A DNA stretch of 64,000 nt, taken from assembly GCF_000178995.1 (NCBI RefSeq), contig NZ_ADVZ01000005.1, positions 62,001-126,000 on the forward strand. Reading direction: 5' to 3'. The position numbers and the translations under genes were made by a program. Under the pieces are notes generated by a model. It saw only the letters and a program-made list of their open reading frames with translations. It had not been told where the DNA came from and did no database searches. Of this stretch, positions 19,876 through 29,600 are shown in pieces. Every line of letters begins with the position of its first letter. Within the stretch, counting starts at the first letter, position 1. The DNA is from Afipia sp. 1NLS2. GTDB lineage: Bacteria; Pseudomonadota; Alphaproteobacteria; Rhizobiales; Xanthobacteraceae.

Positions 19876-20634
19876 TCACGATCCTGTCTTTGCGATCAGG
19901 CCGCCGAAACGGCGCTCGCGGGTCGCATATTCGGCAATCGCTCCTTCCAGGGCCGCCTTGTCGAAATCCGGCCAATGAATCGGCACGAAAACAAGTTCAC
20001 TGTAAGCCGCCTGCCACATCAGAAAATTCGACAGCCGCTGCTCGCCGCTGGTGCGGATGATCAGATCGGGATCGGGGATGTCGGGCACATCGAGATAACT
20101 GCCGAGCGTTTCGGCCGTGATCGTCGCCGGATCGCGCTTGCCTTCGGCGACCTCGACCGCCAGCCGCTGTGCGGCATGGGCGATTTCATGGCGCGAGCCG
20201 TAGTTGAACGCCACCACCAGCGTCAGCCGCGTGTTGTGGCGCGTCAGATCTTCGGCTTCCTTCAGGAGCGCCTTGATGTCCGGCTCCAGTCCCTCGCGCT
20301 CGCCGATGATGCGCACGCAGACGCCGTCACTGTGCAGGGAGGCAAGATCGTTACGGATGAAGCGGCGCAAGAGGCCGAACAGATCGCCGATCTCGCTCGC
20401 GGGACGCGACCAGTTCTCCGAACTGAAGGAGAAAATCGTCAGATACGAAATGCCGAGTTCATGCGCGGCGCGTAAAACCTTGCGCAGCGCCTCGACGCCG
20501 CGGCGATGCCCTTCCGCGCGCGGCAGTCCACGCGCAGCCGCCCAGCGTCCGTTGCCGTCCATGATGATTGCGACATGCCGCGGCGATCCGGTGTTTTCCG
20601 GCTCTCCAGTCTGCGGCGTGTCGCCTTTCAACAT
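19876..20634 (-). CDS. uppS: isoprenyl transferase (undecaprenyl diphosphate synthase)
   Basis: A cis-prenyltransferase extending farnesyl diphosphate to the C55 lipid carrier used for peptidoglycan and LPS. The 252-residue protein has the signature [20 protein letters not shown] (residues 20-39) with the catalytic Asp, then [11 protein letters not shown] and the C-terminal [12 protein letters not shown] motif. It sits between frr and cdsA, the standard order in alphaproteobacteria. Confidence 0.96.
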   Translation of the reverse strand: MLKGDTPQTGEPENTGSPRHVAIIMDGNGRWAAARGLPRAEGHRRGVEALRKVLRAAHELGISYLTIFSFSSENWSRPASEIGDLFGLLRRFIRNDLASLHSDGVCVRIIGEREGLEPDIKALLKEAEDLTRHNTRLTLVVAFNYGSRHEIAHAAQRLAVEVAEGKRDPATITAETLGSYLDVPDIPDPDLIIRTSGEQRLSNFLMWQAAYSELVFVPIHWPDFDKAALEGAIAEYATRERRFGGLIAKTGS

Positions 20635-20643
20635 CGGTTTCTC

Positions 20644-21207
20644 TCAGACGGTGAGAATTTCTTTTTCCTTGGTGGCGAGCAGCTTGTCGATGTCGGCAAT
20701 AGCGGCATCGGTCACCTTCTGGATTTCGCCGGACGCCCGCTCCTGATCGTCCTCGGACATCTGGCGATCCTTCTCCAGCTTCTTGACGATGTCGAGGCCG
20801 TCGCGGCGAACGTGACGCACCGCGACCTTGGCCGCCTCCGCATATTTATGCGCGACCTTCACGAGTTCCTTGCGGCGCTCCTCGTTCAATTCCGGAATCC
20901 GCAGCCGGATCACCTGGCCCTCTGTCGCGGGATTGAGGCCAAGGTTCGAGTTGACGATCGCGGTCTCGACCGCCTTGACCATCGACTTGTCCCAGACCTG
21001 CACGGAGAGAAGGCGCGGTTCGGGGACGCTGACGGTTGCGACCTGATTGAGCGGCATGTGGCTGCCATAGGCTTCGACCTGGACCGGCTCGACCATCGAG
21101 ATCGCTGCGCGCCCGGTGCGCAGGCCGCCGAGTTCGTGCTTCAGCGAATCCTTGGCGCCATCCATGCGGCGCTTCAGATCGTTGATGTCGAAACCGTTCG
21201 TCGTCAT
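20644..21207 (-). CDS. frr: ribosome recycling factor
   Basis: Splits post-termination ribosomes together with EF-G. I start at [18 protein letters not shown] (187 residues, the usual length about 185), with GGAG and GGAAG motifs upstream; the longer frame overlaps pyrH and is rejected. The coiled three-helix bundle residues, [21 protein letters not shown] and the C-terminal [14 protein letters not shown], are typical. Confidence 0.96.
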   Translation of the reverse strand: MTTNGFDINDLKRRMDGAKDSLKHELGGLRTGRAAISMVEPVQVEAYGSHMPLNQVATVSVPEPRLLSVQVWDKSMVKAVETAIVNSNLGLNPATEGQVIRLRIPELNEERRKELVKVAHKYAEAAKVAVRHVRRDGLDIVKKLEKDRQMSEDDQERASGEIQKVTDAAIADIDKLLATKEKEILTV

Positions 21208-21223
21208 GAACTTCCGCTCCTTG

Positions 21224-21940
21224 TCAGCCAGCCACGATCGTGCCGTTGCCGGTGCCGTCCAGAATTGCGCCGATCGACCCGGATTCGGCGATTGAAAACA
21301 CGATGATAGGCAATGAGTTCTCGCGGGCAAGCGCGAACGCTGTCGCGTCCATCACCTTGTAGCCGCCCTCGATAGCCTGGGAATGCGTCAGCCGTTCGAA
21401 CCGCTTGGCGGTCTTGTCGACTTTCGGGTCGGCGCTGTAGACGCCGTCCACATTGGTGGCCTTCAGCACCGCCTGCGCGCCGATCTCGCTCGCGCGCAGC
21501 ACGGCGGTGGTGTCGGTGGTGAAGAACGGATTGCCCGTGCCGCCCGCGAACAGCACGATGCGGCCGTCCGCGAGATAACGCAGCGCCGCCTTGCGGGTGA
21601 ACAGTTCACAGACCTGCGGCATCGCCAGCGCGCAGAGCGTGCGCGCGGACTGGCCCTTGCGCTCCAGCGCCGATTCCAGCGCGAGGCAGTTCATGACGGT
21701 GGCGAGCATGCCCATGGTGTCGCCGGTCGGCCGCGATACGCCGCGCGAGGATACATCCACGCCGCGGAAGATATTGCCGCCGCCCACGACGACGGCGACT
21801 TGAATGCCGCGCTCCACCGCCTCGATGAGGTCGCCTGCAACGCGGTCCAGTGTCGGTTGATCGATGCCGAAAGGCTGGTGGCCGGCGAGATACTCGCCGG
21901 ACAGTTTCACCACGACGCGACGATAGAGCGGCTCACCCAT
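21224..21940 (-). CDS. pyrH: UMP kinase
   Basis: Phosphorylates UMP to UDP, feeding RNA, UDP-sugar and hence peptidoglycan and lipid A synthesis. The 238-residue amino acid kinase family protein starts [20 protein letters not shown] with the KLSGE phosphate-binding lysine, [11 protein letters not shown] loop, and [16 protein letters not shown] substrate motif. Bacterial UMP kinase is an allosteric hexamer. It stands between tsf and frr as usual. Confidence 0.96.
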   Translation of the reverse strand: MGEPLYRRVVVKLSGEYLAGHQPFGIDQPTLDRVAGDLIEAVERGIQVAVVVGGGNIFRGVDVSSRGVSRPTGDTMGMLATVMNCLALESALERKGQSARTLCALAMPQVCELFTRKAALRYLADGRIVLFAGGTGNPFFTTDTTAVLRASEIGAQAVLKATNVDGVYSADPKVDKTAKRFERLTHSQAIEGGYKVMDATAFALARENSLPIIVFSIAESGSIGAILDGTGNGTIVAG

Positions 21941-21982
21941 GACGCGTTGTCCCTTCCAGATCGGTTGAGCGGAAGTCTCCGC

Positions 21983-22906
21983 TCAGCCCTGTCCGGCAGC
22001 GGCGGCGACTTCGGCGGCGAAATCGGATTCTTCTTTCTCGATTCCCTCGCCGAGAGCATAGCGCACAAATCCGGCAACCTTGATAGGCGCGCCGACCTTG
22101 CCTTCGGCTTCCTTCACGGCCTGGGCGACGCTTTTGCCGCTGTCATGAATGAAGGCCTGCTCCAGCAGGGTGACTTCCTTGTAGTAGGTCTTGAGGCCCG
22201 ATTCGACGATCTTCTCGATCATCGCAGCCGGCTTGCCCTGCTGGCGGTACTTGTCGGCCAGCACGTCCTTCTCGCGGGCAACCACCTGCGGGTCGAGACC
22301 GGCGGCGTCCAGCGCCTGCGGATTGGCGGCAGCGACATGCATCGCGAGCTGGCGGCCGAGGGCTGCCAGTTCGTCGGCCTTACCGGTCGATTCGAGCGCG
22401 ACGATCACGCCCATCTTGCCGAGGCCGTCAGTGACGGCATTGTGCACGTAGCTGGCGACCACGCCCTTGCCGACCGAGAGCGTAGCGGCACGGCGCAGCG
22501 TCATGTTCTCGCCGATGGTGGCGATCGCGTCGTTGATCGCGGCTTCCACCGTGACGGCGCCGACCTTGGCAGCCTTGATCTTCTCGACATCGGCGCCAGC
22601 GTCGAGCGCGACCTGGCCGATCATCTTGACGAGGCCCTGGAACTGCTCGTTGCGGGCCACGAAATCGGTTTCCGAGTTCACCTCGACGACAACGCCCTTG
22701 TTGCCGGAGACGACCGCGCCGATCAGGCCTTCGGCGGCGACGCGCCCGGCCTTCTTCGCGGCCTTCGACAGGCCCTTCTTGCGCAGCCAGTCCACCGCGG
22801 CGTCGATATCGCCGTTGTTTTCATTGAGCGCCTGCTTGCAATCCATCATGCCCGCGCCGGTCTTTTCGCGCAGATCCTTGACCATCGCTGCTGAGATCGT
22901 TGCCAT
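21983..22906 (-). CDS. tsf: translation elongation factor Ts
   Basis: Nucleotide exchange factor that recycles EF-Tu from GDP to GTP form. Starts at [21 protein letters not shown]; the frame open upstream of this is not used. The UBA-like N-terminal domain (1-50) holds the signature [16 protein letters not shown], and the [10 protein letters not shown] motif contacts EF-Tu. At 307 residues it has the two-part core seen in most bacteria. It lies 119 bases after rpsB, with a hairpin between. Confidence 0.96.
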   Translation of the reverse strand: MATISAAMVKDLREKTGAGMMDCKQALNENNGDIDAAVDWLRKKGLSKAAKKAGRVAAEGLIGAVVSGNKGVVVEVNSETDFVARNEQFQGLVKMIGQVALDAGADVEKIKAAKVGAVTVEAAINDAIATIGENMTLRRAATLSVGKGVVASYVHNAVTDGLGKMGVIVALESTGKADELAALGRQLAMHVAAANPQALDAAGLDPQVVAREKDVLADKYRQQGKPAAMIEKIVESGLKTYYKEVTLLEQAFIHDSGKSVAQAVKEAEGKVGAPIKVAGFVRYALGEGIEKEESDFAAEVAAAAGQG

Positions 22907-22989
22907 CGTCAAATATCCTCTCGCCTGCAGTTCGCGGCTGCGGTGCCGCATGCCATCGTCTTACAGGGCGTTTCTTGCCTGAAAATGAT

Positions 22990-23010
22990 GCGGCCGGCAG
23001 AGCCGGCCGC
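22990..23010 (-). terminator. attenuator-like hairpin between rpsB and tsf
   Basis: A 9-bp perfect GC stem (22990-22998 with 23002-23010, 3-base loop) is followed on the minus strand by ATCATTTTC. This could lower tsf expression relative to rpsB or protect a processed rpsB 3' end. Confidence 0.6.
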
Positions 23011-23025
23011 GAAGGTGGTCTTGAA

Positions 23026-24024
23026 TTATTCCGCGTCGGCGGTCAGCGCCTTCGACTGGGTAACCCAGCCATCGGCGCGGGCCGGAAGACCGACTTCTTC
23101 GCCGATCTTGTGTGCGGTGTCGTGGTCGAGTTCGGCGATCTGCCAGTAGTGGAAAACGCCGAGATCGTTGAGCTTCTTCTCGATCGCACCGGACACACCC
23201 GACAGCTTCTTGAGGTCGTCGGCAACGCCGCGCGGACCGGCGAGGCCCTGGAAGCCGTCGGCCTTCGGAGCCGCTGCCGCGTCTTCCTTCGGCGGGTTGG
23301 CCATGGCGCCGATATCGATGCCGGCATCGCCCTGACCGCGGGAAATACCGTCGATGGCCGCACGCGCAATGAGGTCGCAATACAGCGCGATGGCGCGGCC
23401 CGCGTCGTCATTACCCGGAACGACGTAGGTGATGCCCTTCGGGTCGCAGTTGGTGTCGACGATCGCCGCGACCGGAATGTTGAGGCGCTGAGCCTCCTGG
23501 ATCGCGATATCTTCCTTGTTGGTATCGATCACGAAGATCAGGTCGGGCAGACCACCCATGTCCTTGATGCCGCCGAGCGAACGGTCGAGCTTGTCGCGCT
23601 CGCGCTGAAGCGTGAGGCGCTCTTTCTTCGTGTACTGGTTGCCTTCGGCGGAGCCCAGCATCTCTTCGAGCTGGCGCAGACGCTTGATCGAGCCCGACAC
23701 CGTCTTCCAGTTGGTCAGCGTGCCGCCGAGCCAGCGCGAGTTGACGAAATACTGCGCCGAACGCTTCGCGGCTTCCGCCACGCCATCCTGTGCCTGGCGC
23801 TTGGTGCCGACGAACAGGATACGGCCGCCCTTGGCGACGGTGTCGCTCACCGCCTGCAGCGCACGATGCAGCAGCGGAACGGTCTGAGCGAGGTCGATGA
23901 TGTGGATGTTGTTGCGGGCACCGAAGATGTAATCCGCCATTTTCGGATTCCATCGGTGGGACTGGTGACCAAAGTGAACGCCAGCTTCCAAGAGCTGACG
24001 CATCGAGAAATCGGGAAGCGCCAT
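23026..24024 (-). CDS. rpsB: 30S ribosomal protein S2 with C-terminal helix-hairpin-helix extension
   Basis: The 332-residue protein starts [21 protein letters not shown] with a GGAGAA ribosome binding site. Residues 1 to about 240 are a normal S2, with [22 protein letters not shown] and [14 protein letters not shown]. About 90 residues are added at the C-terminus: an Ala/Lys/Asp linker, then a compact domain (about 270-325; [20 protein letters not shown] and [12 protein letters not shown]) that looks like the helix-hairpin-helix module also attached to L21 and NuoE in some Rhizobiales. It leads the long envelope and translation cluster. Confidence 0.95.
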   Translation of the reverse strand: MALPDFSMRQLLEAGVHFGHQSHRWNPKMADYIFGARNNIHIIDLAQTVPLLHRALQAVSDTVAKGGRILFVGTKRQAQDGVAEAAKRSAQYFVNSRWLGGTLTNWKTVSGSIKRLRQLEEMLGSAEGNQYTKKERLTLQRERDKLDRSLGGIKDMGGLPDLIFVIDTNKEDIAIQEAQRLNIPVAAIVDTNCDPKGITYVVPGNDDAGRAIALYCDLIARAAIDGISRGQGDAGIDIGAMANPPKEDAAAAPKADGFQGLAGPRGVADDLKKLSGVSGAIEKKLNDLGVFHYWQIAELDHDTAHKIGEEVGLPARADGWVTQSKALTADAE

Positions 24025-24104
24025 TGTGTATTCTCCGGTTGGTTCCTCCGGAAACGTGTGAGCAATGGACCTTACGGATGCGTCCGAAATGGACAGATCG
24101 TGCG

Positions 24105-24122
24105 GTCCGGTTGCCACCGGAC
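24105..24122 (-). promoter_or_regulatory. leader hairpin upstream of rpsB
   Basis: A perfect 7-bp stem (24105-24111 with 24116-24122) forms inside the roughly 130-base untranslated leader of rpsB. A structured leader of this kind is a possible site for feedback by S2; this is inference. Confidence 0.4.
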
Positions 24123-24160
24123 GGCCTGTGACAGCCATGTTTCCGTGTGAGATGGCGCGG

Positions 24161-24189
24161 CTTATACCCACAGAGGGGCCATAACGCAA
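24161..24189 (-). promoter_or_regulatory. promoter of rpsB
   Basis: TTGCGT (24184-24189) and TATAAG (24161-24166) are separated by exactly 17 bases on the minus strand, a near-consensus housekeeping promoter. Transcription would begin near 24154, leaving a 130-base leader before the S2 start. Confidence 0.72.
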
Positions 24190-24244
24190 GGATTTGGGGG
24201 CATTATTTGCCCCCCCCCGCCCCCGGGTTCCGGCGTTGAAGAGA

Positions 24245-24271
24245 AGGCCGGCGGGGATACCCCGCCGGCCT
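24245..24271 (-). terminator. terminator of the caspase-fold gene
   Basis: A perfect 12-bp GC stem (24245-24256 with 24260-24271, ATA loop) lies just after the stop at 24280, followed by TCTCTTC on the minus strand. Just beyond it is a run of nine C (24210-24218). Confidence 0.75.
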
Positions 24272-24279
24272 GGCCTTTT

Positions 24280-26586
24280 TCAGCATTTCGGTACGTTCGG
24301 CGGACACCGCTTGGCCGGCGGGGCTGGCCGTGGTGGCGCCGGGCGCGGCGGGGCCGCTCTTGGTGGAGGGGCCGCCCGGGGTGGCGCTGCCCTTGGCGGT
24401 GGCGCTGGCCGCGCGGCCGGGGCCGGACGCGGAGGAGCCGCTGGCCGGACCATCGGCGGCGGACGCTGCGGAGCCATCCGGGGTGGCGGCGCCATACGCG
24501 GTTGAGGAGCTGCCCGATGTGGTGGAGGCGCCATTCGGGGCTGGGCCTGCGGGCGAACCTGCGGCGCGGGCCGTGAGGGGGCGACAGGCCGCTGGACCTG
24601 CGGCACGGGTCGCGTTCCGGTGGGCGGCGGCGACGGCCGGGCCGATGGCGGCCTCATGGCATCCGGTCCGCGACGATCGGGACGCTGTCCCATATGGCCC
24701 GGTCCGCCCGCACCTGGACCACCGGCATTCGGAGCGCCCGGACCACCCGGACGTGCCTGCGGCGTTGCCGCGTTCGGCTGCGGTCCCCGTGCGGCGGGAG
24801 CATTCGGCACATTGCTGCGACCCGGCACCGGCAACGCATTGCGATTCGGCGTCGTGGCCGGCGTCATGGTCCGCGCACCCGGCGCAGCCGGCGGCGTGTT
24901 GGCGGCGGGACCGAACTTGCGCGGCCCCGGCAGTGGCGCGCGGCGGTCGACGTTGCCGACATTGGCGCGCGGATTGATGAACGAACTCGCGGGGCGCCGC
25001 GCCTTACCCTCCTGAATGAGAGTAGCGCGCCGCTGCACCGCGCCGGGCAATGCCGTGCCGGCATTGAATTGCGGCGACAGCCGCTGACCCGCGGGGCCGT
25101 TCGGTCCCGGCCGGTTGAAGCTGCCCGGTCCACGCCGGTTGATCTGGTTGTCGATCACCGCGCGGTTGTGGATGTTGGCGAAGATGAAGTTGTGCTGCGG
25201 CGGTCGCACATAGATCGGCGGACGCACGAAGATCGGGATCGGCACGAAAATCGGCTGCGGCAGGATGAACAGATCATCCGAATAATACGGCGGCGGCAGA
25301 TCGATGAAATCCTCCGGTGGCGGCGGCAGATAATAAACCGGCGGCGGTGGCGGCGGCGCAAAATCGAAATCCGGATCGGAGAACATCAGCACCGGCCGGT
25401 CGACATACACAATTTCATCCGGCGGCGGCGGCGGCACGTCGTAGTCGATCATCGCGAACGACTGCGGCGGCTCCAGCGCAGCAGATAAAATAGAAAGACG
25501 GCGGCGCGCATCGGCGGCATGCGGGCCGTGCGGATAGCGACGCAGATAGGACCAGTAGGCATCCGGCGTATCGGTGCGATAAGTCCGCCGCCATGTGATC
25601 GCCTCGCGCCGCGCAGCCACGATCACGCGCACGCGCTTGGCCATCGGATCGCCGGCATAGGCATTGAGGAAATCCTCATAGCCCTGCAGCGTGTCGCGCT
25701 CGAGTGCTGCGGCATAGGCATCCTGCGCACCCATGTCCTTGATCGGCTTGTTGCGCGCGGCGGCGGCCTGCTCGGGCGTCGCCTGCGGCGGCGCATCCGG
25801 CGCGCGGTCGAAGAACACGAATGGCGCGTCCACCTTTTGTGCGTCCCACGGCACCTGCGCGCCCTTGGTGGTTTCGTTGACGCGCAACCGCACGCGATCG
25901 AACAGTTCCGGCAACGGCAGACCGCCCGCGCGGATCATCTCGGCGAGCGCCTGCGCGTAGGCGCCATAAGCGCCCTGCTCCTCCGGCGCGACGGTGCCCG
26001 GCGCTGCGTTGAACGCGATCAGCATCTTCGGCTCGGGATCGACCAGCGCGAGACCGCTCGCGATCTGCGCATTCCCATCAATGAAGGGCTGCTGGCGCGC
26101 GATGTCGAGCACGACGACGCCCGCCTTCAGCGGCAGCGCCGCAAGCTGGCGCATGTAGTCGTTGAGGCGCAGGCCCTCGGTCGGAATGTCGGTGTCGCGC
26201 TCGATCTTGGAATCGACAGGGATGAAATAGTTCTCGCCCGCGAGTTGCAGGCCGTAACCCGAGAGATAGACCATTGCCACCGTATCGGGTCCGGAGGCTT
26301 CCGCCTTCTGGATGAAATCGCGGAAGCTGCCGCGCAGCGTATCGCCGTCGAGATCGCGCGCGCCGATCACCTCAAATCCCGCAGCCTGCAATGTCTGCGC
26401 GACGAGACCTGCGTCATTAGCGGCGGTCGCGAGCGGTGCCTTGGTGTAGGCGCCGTTACCGATCACAAGCGCGATGCGCTTTTCCTGCGGCTGCTGCGAT
26501 GGCTGTTGAGCCTGACCGGATACCGGCAGCGTTGCCACGGCCAGTAAAGCGACGGCAGCAAACAATCCCACGAGACGAAACGCCAT
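24280..26586 (-). CDS. secreted proline-rich caspase-fold protein, probably inactive
   Basis: A 768-residue protein with a signal peptide (1 to about 26) and a peptidase C14 caspase-like domain (about 36-260; RIALVIGNGAYTKAPLATAANDA). The catalytic histidine normally found in a GHG motif is Tyr111 here (YLSGYGLQ), and the cysteine normally in DACR is Ala163 (DIARQQP), so both catalytic residues seem lost. A middle region (about 270-380) has helical stretches. From about residue 385 to the end it is almost wholly Pro, Ala, Arg and aromatic-rich low-complexity sequence, ending KRCPPNVPKC. It may act as a periplasmic scaffold; function unknown. It follows dnaE by 75 bases. Confidence 0.85.
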   Translation of the reverse strand: MAFRLVGLFAAVALLAVATLPVSGQAQQPSQQPQEKRIALVIGNGAYTKAPLATAANDAGLVAQTLQAAGFEVIGARDLDGDTLRGSFRDFIQKAEASGPDTVAMVYLSGYGLQLAGENYFIPVDSKIERDTDIPTEGLRLNDYMRQLAALPLKAGVVVLDIARQQPFIDGNAQIASGLALVDPEPKMLIAFNAAPGTVAPEEQGAYGAYAQALAEMIRAGGLPLPELFDRVRLRVNETTKGAQVPWDAQKVDAPFVFFDRAPDAPPQATPEQAAAARNKPIKDMGAQDAYAAALERDTLQGYEDFLNAYAGDPMAKRVRVIVAARREAITWRRTYRTDTPDAYWSYLRRYPHGPHAADARRRLSILSAALEPPQSFAMIDYDVPPPPPDEIVYVDRPVLMFSDPDFDFAPPPPPPVYYLPPPPEDFIDLPPPYYSDDLFILPQPIFVPIPIFVRPPIYVRPPQHNFIFANIHNRAVIDNQINRRGPGSFNRPGPNGPAGQRLSPQFNAGTALPGAVQRRATLIQEGKARRPASSFINPRANVGNVDRRAPLPGPRKFGPAANTPPAAPGARTMTPATTPNRNALPVPGRSNVPNAPAARGPQPNAATPQARPGGPGAPNAGGPGAGGPGHMGQRPDRRGPDAMRPPSARPSPPPTGTRPVPQVQRPVAPSRPAPQVRPQAQPRMAPPPHRAAPQPRMAPPPRMAPQRPPPMVRPAAPPRPAPAARPAPPPRAAPPRAAPPPRAAPPRPAPPRPAPPAKRCPPNVPKC

Positions 26587-26661
26587 GGCAGCCTCCGATG
26601 CGATACTTCGCGATCATGGCATATTCGGCCCGGACGTGTCTGAATATTATTTGAACGGCCT

Positions 26662-29600
26662 CTAAAGCGTCTGTACATCCACAACGCCGGTGATCGCCTT
26701 CAGCGCACCGGCGATCTGCGGCGACACCTTGAAGCGACCTGGCAGTTTCATATCCACCTCGGTCTCGAGATCGAGCATCATCACCACTGTGACCTCGCCC
26801 GCGCTGCCCGAGCGCGCGGCTGCCCCCTGCGCATGGTCTTCGAGGCGGCGGCGGATCGATTCGACCGGCTTGCCATCGCGCAGGAATATCTTGAGCGCCA
26901 TCGGCGTCTTCGCAGCCGCCTGATCGAGCAGTTCGACATTGTTGATCCGCGCGCGCACGTCTTCGCCCTGTAATTCAGCGGCCAGCTGCAGCAACACCAC
27001 GAGCCCCGGCTCCAGCATGTCGCGGAATTGGCCGAGCGCCTCAGAGAACAGCACCGCCTCGAAATGTCCGGTCGGATCGGACAGGCCGATGATGCCCATC
27101 TTGTTACCGGTCTTGGTGCGACGCTCCATGCGCGACACAACCGTGGCGGCAACCTTGCCTGCGGTGCGGCCGTTCTTCACCGCGTTGGAGAATTCCGCCC
27201 ACGACTGCACGTTGAGCCGCTGAAGCACGACCCTGTAATCGTCAAGCGGATGACCGGAGAGGAAGAAGCCGACCGCGCCGTACTCACGCTGCAATCGCTC
27301 CGCCGGAAGCCACGGCTCGACATTCGGCAGGATCAGCGTCGGCGCGCCGCTCTGGCTGCCGAACATGTCACTCTGCCCGAGCGTGACCGCATCATGACTG
27401 CGCTGGCAGGCGGCAAGGATCGCGTCAGCGCCTGCGAACACTGCAGCGCGGTTGGGGTTGAATTCGTCGAACGCACCGGCTGCGGCGAGGCTTTCCAGTA
27501 CGCGCTTGTTGATCGCACGCGGCGGCACGCGCGCGGCGAAATCCGCGAGCGAGGTGAACGGTCCGCCGTTCTTGCGCGCTTCCACGATCATGTCGACCGC
27601 GTGTGTGCCCACGCCTTTCAGCGCCGCGAGGGAATAGAAGATCGTATTGCCGCCGACGGTGAAGGTGCCTTCCGAACGATTGATCGACGGCGGCTCGACC
27701 TTGATGCCGAGCCGCTGCGCCTCGGCGCGAAATTCGGACAGTTTGTCCGTGTTGCCGGTATCGAGCGTCATCGAGGCGGCGATGAACTCCACCGGGTAAT
27801 GCGCCTTCATGAACGCGGTCTGGTACGACACCAGCGCGTAGGCGGCGGCATGGCTCTTGTTGAAGCCGTAGTCGGCGAATTTCGCGAGCAACTCGAAAAT
27901 CTGCTCGGCCTGCCCCTTGGTGATGCTGTGCTCGACCGAGCCGGAGACGAAACGCACGCGCTGCTTTTCCATCTCGGCACGGATCTTCTTGCCCATCGCG
28001 CGGCGTAAGAGGTCCGCCTCGCCGAGCGAATAACCCGCCATCACCTGCGCGATCTGCATCACCTGTTCCTGATAGATGATGACGCCGAACGTCTCTTTCA
28101 GGATCGGCTCCAGCACCGGATGCAGATATTCCGGCTCTTCGTCGCCATGCTTGCGCGCGCAATAGGTCGGGATGTTCGCCATCGGACCCGGACGATAGAG
28201 CGCGACCAGCGCGATGATGTCCTCGAAACGGTCAGGGCGCATGTCGACAAGCGCGCGCCGCATGCCCTGACTTTCAACCTGGAACACGCCGACCACGTCG
28301 CCACGCGTCAGCATCTCGTAGGTTTCCTTGTCGTCGAGCGGCAGGTGCGCCAGATCGACATGGACGTTGCGCTGCTTCAGCAGTTTCACCGCGACATCGA
28401 GCACCGTCAGCGTCTTGAGGCCGAGGAAGTCGAATTTCACAAGCCCCGCGGGCTCGACCCATTTCATGTTGAACTGGGTCACCGGCATGTCGGATTTCGG
28501 ATCGCGATACATCGGCACGAGTTCGGACAGCGGGCGGTCGCCGATCACGATGCCCGCCGCGTGGGTCGAGGCGTGCCGCGTCAAACCTTCAAGACGCTGG
28601 GCGATGTCGAAGGCACGCGCCACCACTGGGTCCTCATCGCGGAACGCCTGCAATTTCGGCTCGCCCGCGATGGCAGCGGCGAGCGTCACGGGTGCGGCAG
28701 GATTCTGCGGCACCAGCTTGGTGAGCTTGTCGACCTGACCATAAGGCATCTGCAACACGCGGCCAACGTCGCGCAGCACGCCGCGCGCCTGCAGGGTGCC
28801 GAAGGTGATGATCTGACCGACCTGATCGCGGCCATAGCGCTCCTGCACGTAATGGATCACCTCGCCGCGGCGATCCTGACAGAAGTCGATGTCGAAGTCC
28901 GGCATCGACACGCGCTCGGGATTGAGAAAGCGTTCGAACAGCAGGCCGAAGCGCAGCGGATCGAGGTCGGTGATGGTCAGCGCATAGGCCACCAGCGAGC
29001 CCGCGCCGGAGCCGCGCCCCGGCCCGACCGGAATGCCCTGCGCCTTCGCCCACTTGATGAAGTCGGACACGATCAGGAAGTAGCCCGGATATTTCATCCG
29101 CTTGATGACATCGAGTTCGAAGGCGAGGCGGTTGTAATAGTCCTCTTCGGTCTGCCCTTCCGCGAGCCCGTGCTTCTCGATCCGGTGCGCCAGCCCCTCC
29201 TGGGCCTGCCGCTGCAACTCGGCCGCCTCGGCGGCGGACGGGTCCTCGTGATGTCCGCTACCGACGGTAAAGTGCGGCAGGATCGGCTTGCGCGTTTTGG
29301 GGCGGAACGAGCAGCGCTGCGCGATCTCAACCGTGGACGCCAGCGCCTCGGGAAGATCGGCGAACAACACGGCCATCTCGGCGCGGGTCTTGAAACGATG
29401 GTCCGGCGTCAGGTGCGCGCGCTCCGTCTCCGCGATCAGCCGCCCGCCCGCGATACAAAGAAGCGCATCGTGGGATTCGTAATCATCGGCGGTAGCGAAA
29501 TACGGCTCGTTGGTCGCGACCAGCGGCAGGCCCTTGCCGTAGGCAATGTCGATCAGCGCGCTCTCAACGCGCCGTTCGCTGTCGAGCCCATGACGTTGCA

